This document shows, one piece after another, positions 9,103 to 16,905 of a stretch of DNA of 64,000 nucleotides. The position numbers were made by a program, and so were the translations under genes. Numbering within the stretch: position 1 is the first letter of the stretch; each line of letters opens with the position of its first letter. The notes beneath the pieces are model-generated. The model worked only from the letters and a program-made list of their open reading frames with translations. It did not search any database and had not been told where the DNA came from. The stretch is from Motiliproteus sp965230735 (GTDB lineage: Bacteria > Pseudomonadota > Gammaproteobacteria > Pseudomonadales > Balneatricaceae). The stretch lies in contig NZ_OZ246016.1 of NCBI RefSeq assembly GCF_965230735.1, positions 372,001 to 436,000 on the forward strand, given 5' to 3'.

Positions 9103-10119
9103 ATGAAAAAGTCGTTTCTTTCCAGCTCTTTCCTGAAAAAGCCGCTAAGCGCCGCGATGATGACCGGACTGCTGATCGGCGGTGCGGTTGAAGCCGCGAC
9201 CCTGAAGATCAGCCACATCCGTCCGCAAGGCGCGATCGTTGATCAGGAACTGAAAGTGTTCGCCTCCGACGTTGAGAAAGCCACCGAAGGCGATGTGAAG
9301 GTCAAGATCTTCGCCGCCAGCGCACTGGGCGACTACACCACCGTTCAAGAGCGCATCTCCGTTGGTGCCGTCGACATGGCGGTTCAGCCGGCTGCGACTG
9401 CTGCCTCTCGCCAGATGCAGATCACCTACTTCCCGTACGTTGCCGCTAACTGGAAAGAAGCCAAAGTGGCTTACGGTCCGGGCGGTGCGATCTACGAAGC
9501 GATGAAAGAGCTGTACGCCAAGCAGGACATCACCATGCTGGCGGCCTACCCGGTTTACTTCGGTGGTGTCGCACTGAACCGTGACGCCGTTTCTCCGGGC
9601 GATGCCAACGTCGAGAAAGGCATCAAGGTCCGGGTACCGGGCATCAAGAGCTTCCAGCTGACCTCCGATTCCCTGGGTTACATCAGCTCGCCGATTCCGT
9701 TCTCCGAAGCCTTCACCGCGGTACAGACCGGTGTGGTTGACGGAGTCATCGGTTCCGGTGCCGAGGGTTACTACGCCTCCTTCCGCGACGTCACCAAGAC
9801 CTACGTGCCGGTCAACACCCACTTCGAAGCCTGGTACATGCTGATCAACTCCGAAACCCTGGCCGACATGGACAGCGAAGACCGTGACGCGCTGCAGAAA
9901 GCCGCCAAGACGTTCGAAGCCAAGCGCTGGGAGCGTGCCGAAGCCGACCAGAGCGACTACGAGCAGAAGCTGGCCGACTACGGTGCCACCATCGTTAAGC
10001 TGAGCGACGAAGAGCTGGCGGCTGCCGCCAAGAAGGTTCGTGCTGAAGTTTGGCCGCAGATCCTCGAAGACATCGGCGCCGAATGGGGCCAGGGCATCCT
10101 CGACAAGATCGCCAACTAA
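9103..10119 (+). CDS. dctP: TRAP transporter substrate-binding protein DctP, second copy
   Basis: Complete periplasmic binding subunit of 338 aa. The signal peptide starts MKKSFLSSS and ends near AVEA, before LKISHIRPQGAIVD. The ligand-binding core contains ERISVGAVDMAVQ and VRVPGIKSFQLTSDSLG; the C-terminal helices are rich in Glu, Lys and Ala. GAGG lies 9 nt upstream of ATG 9103. It is the third gene of dctQMP, and the opine-oxidase-like genes follow after two hairpins. The location suggests that its ligand is the substrate of those enzymes. Confidence 0.94.
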   Translation: MKKSFLSSSFLKKPLSAAMMTGLLIGGAVEAATLKISHIRPQGAIVDQELKVFASDVEKATEGDVKVKIFAASALGDYTTVQERISVGAVDMAVQPAATAASRQMQITYFPYVAANWKEAKVAYGPGGAIYEAMKELYAKQDITMLAAYPVYFGGVALNRDAVSPGDANVEKGIKVRVPGIKSFQLTSDSLGYISSPIPFSEAFTAVQTGVVDGVIGSGAEGYYASFRDVTKTYVPVNTHFEAWYMLINSETLADMDSEDRDALQKAAKTFEAKRWERAEADQSDYEQKLADYGATIVKLSDEELAAAAKKVRAEVWPQILEDIGAEWGQGILDKIAN

Positions 10120-10139
10120 GTCTCCCGCTTAGGTCGTCA

Positions 10140-10209
10140 AGTCAGGGGGCCCCGGCTCCCTGACTGACCCGCTGCCGAGCACTCGATCACCATTTCGGCG
10201 CTCGGCAGC
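10140..10209 (+). terminator. Two tandem hairpins between dctP and the oxidase genes
   Basis: First hairpin: AGTCAGGG (10140-10147) pairs with CCCTGACT (10158-10165). Second: GCTGCCGAGC (10171-10180) pairs perfectly with GCTCGGCAGC (10200-10209). Neither is followed by a T-run, so they may attenuate transcription or stabilise the 3' end of the abundant dctP mRNA rather than terminate fully. Confidence 0.55.
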
Positions 10210-10247
10210 CATCTCAACCACTCAACCGAATTGTCTGGATTGTGATC

Positions 10248-10646
10248 ATGTTTCGCTCCCTCGCCTCCGACACCAATGAACCGATCGAGCTGTCCATCAA
10301 CGGCCAGCGTCAACGGGTACCGGCCGGTATCTCGGTCTGGGCTGCCATGGCATTGAGCGACCAGACCACCACCCGCATCGCCCCGGTGACCGAACAGCCC
10401 CGCTCCGCCTACTGTGCCATGGGTGTCTGCTTCGAATGCCTGGTCGAGATCGACGGAATGCCCAATCGCCAGGCCTGCCTGGTGCGCGTTCAGCCGGGCA
10501 TGCAGATCAACCGTCAACAGATTACCGAACAGTCCCAGGCTGAAGCCCCAAACAGCGAGCATCAGCCACCGACGGCACAACAGTCCTCTGCCCAAGCGCA
10601 GGGACAGTCACAACCCCAGGTCGATGACCTGGCCACGGAAATTTGA
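10248..10646 (+). CDS. (2Fe-2S)-binding subunit of a heterotrimeric amine/opine dehydrogenase
   Basis: Ferredoxin-like protein of 132 aa. Residues about 10-95 form a plant-type ferredoxin fold with a C-x4-C-x2-C cluster loop (YCAMGVCFECLVEID) and a fourth Cys in RQACLV. The last ~35 residues are Gln- and Ser-rich and low complexity. It matches the small HcnA/SoxA-like subunit that accompanies two FAD proteins in hydrogen cyanide synthase, hydroxyproline dehydrogenase and opine oxidases. The two FAD partners follow directly (4-nt gap). ATG 10248 was chosen over the GTG two codons earlier. Confidence 0.85.
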   Translation: MFRSLASDTNEPIELSINGQRQRVPAGISVWAAMALSDQTTTRIAPVTEQPRSAYCAMGVCFECLVEIDGMPNRQACLVRVQPGMQINRQQITEQSQAEAPNSEHQPPTAQQSSAQAQGQSQPQVDDLATEI

Positions 10647-10650
10647 AGCC

Positions 10651-12081
10651 ATGAACAGCTACGATATCGCCATCATCGGTGCCGGTCCGGCCGGCATGTC
10701 GGCAGCCATCACGGCCAGCCAAGCCGGCGCCCGAGTCGTGGTGCTGGATGATAAGCCCCGTGCCGGCGGCCAGATCTACCGTAATGTCAGCGCCAGCCCG
10801 TTAACGAATCCGGAGCAATTGGGCCCCGATTACCTTCGCGGCGCCGAGCTGGTCGACGCCTTCGAGCAGTGCGATGCCGAGAAACGCTACGGCGCCACCG
10901 TCTGGCATGTCGGCGATAACGGCGAGGTGTTGTTCTCCCAACAGGAGCAGACCCACAGCCTGACCGCCCGTGAACTGATGGTCGGCTGCGGCGCCATGGA
11001 GCGCCCGTTCCCGATCCCCGGCTGGCACCTGCCCGGGGTGATGTCCGCCGGCAGCGCCCAGGTGATGCTCAAGTCCGATGCGCTGGTTCAGGACAACGCC
11101 GTGTTCGCCGGCAGCGGCCCGCTGCTGTACCTAATCGTGGCCCAGTACCTGCGCCTGGGCGTAAAAGTCAAAGCCCTGGTCGACACGACCCCGAAGGCGA
11201 ATTATCTAGCCGCCATGGGCCAGGGCCTGGACCTGCTGTCCCAACCCGCGATGCTGGTCAAAGGGCTGGGGCTGCTGAACGAAATCCGTCAAGCCGGGGT
11301 TCCGGTTCACCGCTTTGCCCGCGATCTGGAAGTGATCGGCGACGAGCGTGTCAGCGGACTGCGCTGGCTCAACGACAAGGGCTCCGAACAGATCAACTGC
11401 GAACACCTGTTCCTGCATCAGGGTGTGATCCCGAACCTGAATATGACCCGCTCGCTGAACCTCAAGCACCACTGGTGCGAGCAGCAGCTGTGTTGGAAAC
11501 CCAGCCTCGACAGCTGGGGCCAGAGTTCGATCGCCTCGATCTCGGTGGCCGGTGACAGCAGCGGTATCGTCGGCGCCGACGGTGCCGAACGCATGGGTCG
11601 ACTGGTAGCCCTCAATCAACTGGCACGATTAGCGATGATCAGCCTCGATGAGCGCGATCAGCGTGCCCAGAGTGATCAGAAGCAACTGGCCAGCCTGAAC
11701 CGCTTCCGCCGCTTTATCGACCGGCTCTACCAACCCATAGAGCAGCACCGGATTCCGGAAAAGGCAGAGACCGTGGTCTGTCGCTGCGAAGAGCGAAACC
11801 TGGGCCAATTGCGCACCGAATTCGAGCGCGGCGCCCGCGGCCCCAACGAGCTGAAGATGATGAGCCGCTGCGGCATGGGGCCCTGCCAGGGTCGTCAGTG
11901 CGGCCATACCATCAGCGAACTGCTGGCCAGCTGGCGTGGTGAGCGGGTCGACGAGGTCGGCTACTACCGACTGCGCTCGCCGATGCGACTGCTGAATCTG
12001 ACCGAGCTGGGTCGCTTCAGCCGTGTCGAACCCACCCAAACCGATAGTGCCGCCGTCAGCATTCAGGAGCCGAGCCGATGA
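10651..12081 (+). CDS. FAD/NAD(P)-binding oxidoreductase with [2Fe-2S] BFD-like domain (OoxA/NoxA/HcnB-like)
   Basis: Flavoprotein of 476 aa, the large subunit of the predicted heterotrimeric dehydrogenase. The N-terminus has the Rossmann motif IIGAGPAGMSAAITA and KPRAGGQIYRN; a second nucleotide-binding region lies near residues 145-165 (AVFAGSGPLLYLIVA). The C-terminus holds VVCRCEERNLGQL and SRCGMGPCQGRQC, a BFD-type cluster-binding domain. The architecture fits opine oxidase subunit A and HcnB. It overlaps the next gene by 4 bp, so the two are co-translated. Confidence 0.88.
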   Translation: MNSYDIAIIGAGPAGMSAAITASQAGARVVVLDDKPRAGGQIYRNVSASPLTNPEQLGPDYLRGAELVDAFEQCDAEKRYGATVWHVGDNGEVLFSQQEQTHSLTARELMVGCGAMERPFPIPGWHLPGVMSAGSAQVMLKSDALVQDNAVFAGSGPLLYLIVAQYLRLGVKVKALVDTTPKANYLAAMGQGLDLLSQPAMLVKGLGLLNEIRQAGVPVHRFARDLEVIGDERVSGLRWLNDKGSEQINCEHLFLHQGVIPNLNMTRSLNLKHHWCEQQLCWKPSLDSWGQSSIASISVAGDSSGIVGADGAERMGRLVALNQLARLAMISLDERDQRAQSDQKQLASLNRFRRFIDRLYQPIEQHRIPEKAETVVCRCEERNLGQLRTEFERGARGPNELKMMSRCGMGPCQGRQCGHTISELLASWRGERVDEVGYYRLRSPMRLLNLTELGRFSRVEPTQTDSAAVSIQEPSR

Positions 12082-13193
12082 AACCCGAGGTACTGATTAT
12101 CGGCGGCGGCATCCAGGGCTGCTCCACCGCCTATCACCTGGCCAAGCAAGGGGTCAGCGTCACGGTGCTGGAGAAGGACTGGGTCTCACGCCACGCCTCC
12201 GGCGTCAACGCCGGCGGTGTCCGCCTGCTGGGTCGTCATGTCGCCGAAGTGCCGCTGAGCAAGGCGTCGATGCAGCGCTGGCAGCAGCTGGATGATGAAC
12301 TCGACGCCGACACCGGCTTCCGTCGCCGTTCGCTGATCAATATCGCCGCCGATGAGGCCGATATGCAGACCCTGCAGACCCGGCAGCAGCAGATGCACGA
12401 ACTGGGATTTTTCCACGAGCAGATCCTCGATCAGCGGGAGCTGCGTGAACGCCTGCCGCAGGTTGCCGAGCACTGTGTCGGCGGCGTGGTCTCCGAGCAG
12501 GACGGCTACGCCATCCCGTACCAGAGCACCAACGCGTTCCGCCATGCCGCAGTCCGTCTCGGTGCCCGTTTCGTCGAAGGTTGTCAGGTTCAGAGCCTGC
12601 GTCAGGTCGGCGGTTCCTGGCTGGTGGAAACCAATCAGGGCCGCTTCGAAGCCGGTCGCCTGCTCAACTGCGCCGGTGCCTGGGCCGACAAGGTTTCGGT
12701 GATGATCGGTGACAATGTGCCGATGTCCTACAGCGCACCGATGCTGATGATCACCACCCGAATGCCGCATTTCGCCACTCCGGTGGTCGGCGCCGTCAGC
12801 CGCCCGCTGTCGTTCAAACAGTTTGAGAACGGCACCGTGCTGATCGGTGGCGGCGCCAAGGGGTTTGCCGACCGGGACAACAACCGCACCCGGCTCGACT
12901 ACGCCAAGCTGGCCGCCGGCGCCCGCAACGCCACCGAGTTTTTCCCGATCATGAAGACCGCCTCGGTCAACCGCATGTGGGCCGGGCTGGAGGCCTATCT
13001 GCCCGACAACCTGCCGGTGCTCGGCGCCGCGGTCAACGCCGCCAATGCCTGGCATGCATTTGGTTTCTCGGCCCACGGTTTCCAGTTGGGGCCGATCGTC
13101 GGCGAGATCATGGCCGGCCTGATCACCGGCAACGAAAGCCGTTTCGATCTGACCCCATTCCGGGTCGACCGGTTCGAGCGTAAAGTGCTTTAA
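12078..13193 (+). CDS. FAD-dependent amine/amino-acid oxidase of the DAO family (OoxB/NoxB/HcnC-like)
   Basis: Catalytic flavoprotein of 371 aa. The N-terminal dinucleotide fold is LIIGGGIQGCSTAYHLA; the C-terminal FAD-contact region is GFSAHGFQLGPIVGEIMAG, typical of D-amino-acid-oxidase-like enzymes acting on secondary amines. With the two preceding genes it makes a complete alpha-beta-gamma type dehydrogenase. The product would be an imine or 2-oxoacid plus amine, which explains the RidA gene after it. Substrate unknown; an opine, hydroxyproline or another N-substituted amino acid is plausible. Confidence 0.88.
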   Translation: MKPEVLIIGGGIQGCSTAYHLAKQGVSVTVLEKDWVSRHASGVNAGGVRLLGRHVAEVPLSKASMQRWQQLDDELDADTGFRRRSLINIAADEADMQTLQTRQQQMHELGFFHEQILDQRELRERLPQVAEHCVGGVVSEQDGYAIPYQSTNAFRHAAVRLGARFVEGCQVQSLRQVGGSWLVETNQGRFEAGRLLNCAGAWADKVSVMIGDNVPMSYSAPMLMITTRMPHFATPVVGAVSRPLSFKQFENGTVLIGGGAKGFADRDNNRTRLDYAKLAAGARNATEFFPIMKTASVNRMWAGLEAYLPDNLPVLGAAVNAANAWHAFGFSAHGFQLGPIVGEIMAGLITGNESRFDLTPFRVDRFERKVL

Positions 13194-13300
13194 TCAAGCC
13201 CCCGGAATCCATCATGAATGCCCCGATTCTTACCAATTCATTTGCTTATCGAACCCCGTCGGCCACGCGCCGCAATCGACAATCAGGAGTACCACAGAGC

Positions 13301-13648
13301 ATGTCTATCGAACGTATTGGCTCTACCGAGCGCATGAGCAAAATCGTCAAACACAACGGCACCGTCTACCTGTGCGGCCAGACCGCCGGTGACGCCAACT
13401 GGGACATCGCCGAGCAGACGCGTCAGTGCCTGGCCAAGGTTGAGGCGCTGCTGGAAGAGGCCGGCAGCAGCCGTGACAAGATCCTGTCCACCACCATCTA
13501 CATCCGCGACATCAAAGATTTCGCCGCCATGAACGTGGTCTGGGATGAGTGGGTTTCCGATATCCCCAAGCCGGCTCGTGCCTGCGTTGAAGCCCGCATG
13601 GCTCGCCCGGAAATCCTGGTCGAACTGTCGGTCGTCGCCGCACAGTAA
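13301..13648 (+). CDS. RidA/YjgF-family enamine/imine deaminase
   Basis: Small protein of 115 aa. RidA enzymes hydrolyse reactive enamines and imines made by flavin or PLP enzymes. Visible family features are VYLCGQTAGD near residue 24, KILSTTIYIRDIKDF near residue 65 and RACVEARMARPEILVELSVVA at the C-terminus, with the conserved Arg before VEA. Start set at ATG 13301, which follows CAGGAGT; an earlier in-frame ATG at 13214 would add 29 non-homologous residues. Position after an amine oxidase suggests detoxification of its imine product. Confidence 0.9.
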   Translation: MSIERIGSTERMSKIVKHNGTVYLCGQTAGDANWDIAEQTRQCLAKVEALLEEAGSSRDKILSTTIYIRDIKDFAAMNVVWDEWVSDIPKPARACVEARMARPEILVELSVVAAQ

Positions 13649-13784
13649 TCGCACCGATTCCACGGCGGCGTATCCGCTTGCCCCTGCTCCATCGACGCCT
13701 TACCATGGCGCCGCGACAGGGACAGTCAGCGTACATCGCCGCCAGCGGAAGCCGATCGGACTAATACGGTCGATCTTCCCAATC

Positions 13785-13808
13785 AGCCTCGCCGATGCGG
13801 GGCTTTTT
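13785..13808 (+). terminator. Rho-independent terminator after ridA
   Basis: AGCCTCG (13785-13791), a 6-nt loop and CGGGGCT (13798-13804) pair with one G-U, followed by TTTTT. It ends the TRAP-oxidase-RidA transcript about 140 nt past the ridA stop and separates it from the endonuclease gene. Confidence 0.75.
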
Positions 13809-13851
13809 ATTGCGCGGCGTTCAGCTATAACCGTTCCTGGAGCCCTACGCC

Positions 13852-14562
13852 GTGCGATCACCCCTGCTGTTCTCACTGATCATCGCAATCTTCGTTCCTG
13901 TTACCCTCAACGCCGCCGAGCATCCTTCCAGCTTCGCCAAAGCCAAGCGACTCGCCGCCCAGATATACGCCGATCAACCGGTCAGCTTTTACTGCGGCTG
14001 TGCAATAGAGAAACAGGGAAAGAAGCTCAAACCCGATCTGGCCAGCTGCGGCTATCAGGTTCGAAAACAACCTCGACGGGCGAATCGGATCGAGTGGGAG
14101 CACCTGATGCCGGCCTACCACTTCGGTCATCAACGCCAGTGCTGGCAGCAGGGTGGACGTAAGAACTGCAAGAAGGACCCGGAATTCCGCAAGATGGAGG
14201 CCGATCTGCATAACCTGGTGCCGGCCATCGGCGAGGTAAACGGTGACCGCTCCAACTTCCGCTTCAACTTGCTAGACACCGACCGTGGCAATTACGGAGC
14301 CTGTGAGATCAAAATCGACTTCAAGCAACGGGTTGCCGAACCGCCGCTCCACAGCCGTGGTGCCATTGCCCGGACCTACCTCTATATGCGCGATCAGTAC
14401 GCTCTTCGTCTTTCCAAATCGCAAACCCGCTTGATGCAGAGCTGGGACCGGCAGCATCCGGTCACCGACTGGGAATGTCGTCGTAACGATCGCATCACCA
14501 GAATCCAGGGCAACAACAATCCCTGGGTGAATCGGGGTTGTGGATCTCTGGCAAGGCGTTGA
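13852..14562 (+). CDS. endA: Endonuclease I, secreted DNase
   Basis: Non-specific periplasmic or extracellular nuclease of 236 aa. A GTG start (13852) gives a signal peptide ending near NAAEH. The family core is clear: RIEWEHLMPAYHFG with the catalytic His, then QCWQQGGRKNCKKDPEF, DLHNLVPAIGEVNGDRSNF and LYMRDQYALRLS. Four or more Cys fit disulfides in an exported enzyme. It stands alone between two terminator-bounded units. Confidence 0.93.
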   Translation: MRSPLLFSLIIAIFVPVTLNAAEHPSSFAKAKRLAAQIYADQPVSFYCGCAIEKQGKKLKPDLASCGYQVRKQPRRANRIEWEHLMPAYHFGHQRQCWQQGGRKNCKKDPEFRKMEADLHNLVPAIGEVNGDRSNFRFNLLDTDRGNYGACEIKIDFKQRVAEPPLHSRGAIARTYLYMRDQYALRLSKSQTRLMQSWDRQHPVTDWECRRNDRITRIQGNNNPWVNRGCGSLARR

Positions 14563-14719
14563 TACGGATCTTTGACCGGCCAAAAAATGTACTGTTTAAA
14601 GCCACTTTGACAGGCCATTCATCTGCATAGCAGATGACATTTGTAACTTCTCAAATTGGTGCAAAAAAAATCTAAAAACCGGCTTTGTTTTAGATCAATA
14701 CTTCGATCAAACCGGGCCA

Positions 14720-14742
14720 AAAAGTGACAAATTGTCACTTTT
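14720..14742. promoter_or_regulatory. Perfect 11-bp palindrome upstream of the first chemoreceptor gene
   Basis: AAAAGTGACAA-A-TTGTCACTTTT, arms 14720-14730 and 14732-14742, lies 57-79 nt upstream of the chemoreceptor start codon. The length and symmetry suggest a repressor or activator operator. No obvious equivalent precedes the second, very similar chemoreceptor gene. Confidence 0.5.
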
Positions 14743-14798
14743 ATTTGATAACTTTAGACCTTGGTCGAATACAGTAATCACCAATCATGGAGGGAACC

Positions 14799-16430
14799 AT
14801 GGCCAATTTACTGAAGTTGCTCAAAACCCGCCAAAAAATCATGCTGCTGGTATCGCTGATGATACTGGCCCTATTAACCATCGAAGCACTCAACCTGAAC
14901 AACCAATGGCGGGCATTGAATCGCGCCAAGCAGGTTGAACTGATCGATCTAACCGATACCACCTTCGCACTGATCGAGAAGCAGGCTGCACGCACCGACA
15001 TCCCGGTCGAGCAAGCCCAGACCATCGCCAAAGAGCAGATCAACACGCTGCGCTACGGCGACAACGACTACTTCTTTATTCTCGACAGCGCCGCCAATAT
15101 GGTGATGCATCCCACCAAACCGGAGCTGAACGGAAAGAACCTCTCCAACACCAAAGATTCCGAAGGGGTCCGCCTGTTTAGCGAGATGAGCAGCGGCGCC
15201 AGCAGCAATGGCGAAACCTTTGTCGAGTACCTGTTCCCCCGCGCCGGCAGCACCACCCCGATTCCGAAGCTTTCCTACGCCCGTTATTACCCGAAGTGGA
15301 ATTGGGTCGTTGCCACTGGGGTTTACACCGACGATATCGAAGCCGAGTTTGCCCAGAGCCTTCAGGCCGCCATCATCAGTCTTCTGGTTATCCTGACTAT
15401 CGCCGTCACCATCGGCCTGATCATGGCGAGAACCATTGCCCAGCCGTTGGTCGAGCTCAAAGAACTGATGGCCAAAGCTTCCGAGAGCCATGATCTGAGC
15501 CTGCGCAGCAGCTATCAGAGCCGCGACGAAGTGGGACAGATGTCGGAGGCGTTCAACGAGATGCTTGGCAGTTTTGACCACATCATCGACGACGTGAACA
15601 ACGCCGCCCAACAGGTCTCAACCTCGGCCACCGAACTGTCCGCCGCCACCACCCAGACCCAGGCCGGCATGCAGGAGCAACGGCAGCAGACCGAGCTGGT
15701 CGCCGCCGCCGTCAACGAGATGTCGGCCACGGTTCACGATGTTGCCAACAACACCGAAAACACGGCACAGGCGACCCACGCCGCTTCCGGCGCCGCCTCA
15801 CAGGGCAAAGTACAGGTTCGCGAAGCGGTCGATGCGGTCAATGAGCTGGCGATGCAGCTGGAACAGTCCGGCACCCTGACTTCCCATCTGAAGGAAGAGA
15901 GCGCCAACATCGCCTCGATTCTGGAGGTGATCAACACCATCGCCGAACAGACCAACCTGCTGGCGCTGAACGCCGCCATCGAAGCCGCTCGAGCCGGGGA
16001 ACAGGGTCGAGGCTTTGCCGTGGTCGCCGACGAAGTCCGCACCCTGGCTCAGCGAACCGCCCAGTCCACCGGTGAGATCCAGGATGTGATTACCAGCCTG
16101 CAGAATGGCGCCGAAAATGCCGCCGATGCCATGGCCCAGAGTCACCAGATCGCCATCGGGGTGGTCGACAAGGCCAAGCAGGCCGATGAAGCGCTGAATC
16201 AGATCGTCGACGGGGTCACCCAGATCGACGACATGACCACCCAGATCGCCAGTGCCGCGGAACAGCAGTCTGCGGTTACCGAGGAGATCAACAGCAATGT
16301 CAGCCGCATCAACGACGTCAGCACCGAATGCGCCACGGCTGCCGATCAGGTAGCAGCCTCCAGCGAGTCATTGGCCGAGCTGTCAGAAAATCTACGCCAT
16401 CTGACCAGCAGCTTTAAAACCAGCGCCTGA
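14799..16430 (+). CDS. Methyl-accepting chemotaxis protein with single Cache sensor, first
   Basis: Inner-membrane chemoreceptor of 543 aa. TM1 is near residues 12-30. The periplasmic region to about residue 185 is an sCache-type sensor (LRYGDNDYFFILD, MHPTKPELNGKNL, WNWVVATGVYTDDIE). TM2 and a HAMP domain follow, then the signalling coiled coil with the conserved hairpin tip IAEQTNLLALNAAIEAARAG. Start at ATG 14799, 5 nt after GGAGG. It has no CheB/CheR-tethering pentapeptide (it ends SSFKTSA). It is about 85-90% like the receptor at 16906 by eye in the cytoplasmic half, less so in the sensor. Confidence 0.94.
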   Translation: MANLLKLLKTRQKIMLLVSLMILALLTIEALNLNNQWRALNRAKQVELIDLTDTTFALIEKQAARTDIPVEQAQTIAKEQINTLRYGDNDYFFILDSAANMVMHPTKPELNGKNLSNTKDSEGVRLFSEMSSGASSNGETFVEYLFPRAGSTTPIPKLSYARYYPKWNWVVATGVYTDDIEAEFAQSLQAAIISLLVILTIAVTIGLIMARTIAQPLVELKELMAKASESHDLSLRSSYQSRDEVGQMSEAFNEMLGSFDHIIDDVNNAAQQVSTSATELSAATTQTQAGMQEQRQQTELVAAAVNEMSATVHDVANNTENTAQATHAASGAASQGKVQVREAVDAVNELAMQLEQSGTLTSHLKEESANIASILEVINTIAEQTNLLALNAAIEAARAGEQGRGFAVVADEVRTLAQRTAQSTGEIQDVITSLQNGAENAADAMAQSHQIAIGVVDKAKQADEALNQIVDGVTQIDDMTTQIASAAEQQSAVTEEINSNVSRINDVSTECATAADQVAASSESLAELSENLRHLTSSFKTSA

Positions 16431-16459
16431 GTCGAAGGCGGATCGATCCTAGCCATCAC

Positions 16460-16488
16460 AACGGGGCCGCTGGCCCCGTTGCTTTTTT
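16460..16488 (+). terminator. Rho-independent terminator after first chemoreceptor
   Basis: AACGGGGCC (16460-16468), loop GCT, GGCCCCGTT (16472-16480), then GCTTTTTT. Strong GC stem with T-run 30 nt after the stop codon. Confidence 0.9.
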
Positions 16489-16905
16489 ACCACCATCCTC
16501 TTCTACCGCCTGCCCTTCTTCGCCTGCCTTATCGCTTGTGACTGACCAAGCTCTGTTATCCGATCTACGCCGCTACCACTGACTTGGCAGGCCCGTTTGT
16601 TGCCCCAGCCTTAATCGGGATCGACGGTTTAAGCATGGGCATCGGCAACATCCGCTGCTAATCAGCGTTGCCAACCAAGGCGCGGCTCGTCCAAATATCA
16701 ATTGGGGATTAAACATCAAACAATATGCTGATGTGCGTCATACTCTCTATGGCTGCCGAAGAGCTAAATTAGCAACGCTTGATTAGGAAATCTGATAACA
16801 ACCAATAGATGGGCGACCCATCGCTCGAATGCTAAGGAACCTGCGCACAAGTTCCCTAGTCAGTATGCCGTCAAGGATGAGCCCTGTTTTCAATGGAGGA
16901 AAACA
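16489..16905. other. Intergenic region without a recognisable gene
   Basis: About 415 nt between the two chemoreceptor genes. I see no convincing reading frame. The part from about 16690 is AT-richer and probably contains the promoter of the second receptor. The last 15 nt carry its ribosome-binding site (GGAGG before ATG 16906). Confidence 0.5.

Noticed and set aside
14690..14712. GATCAATACTTCGATCAA as an FNR/Anr site
   Set aside because: The halves are direct, not inverted, and do not fit TTGAT-N4-ATCAA.
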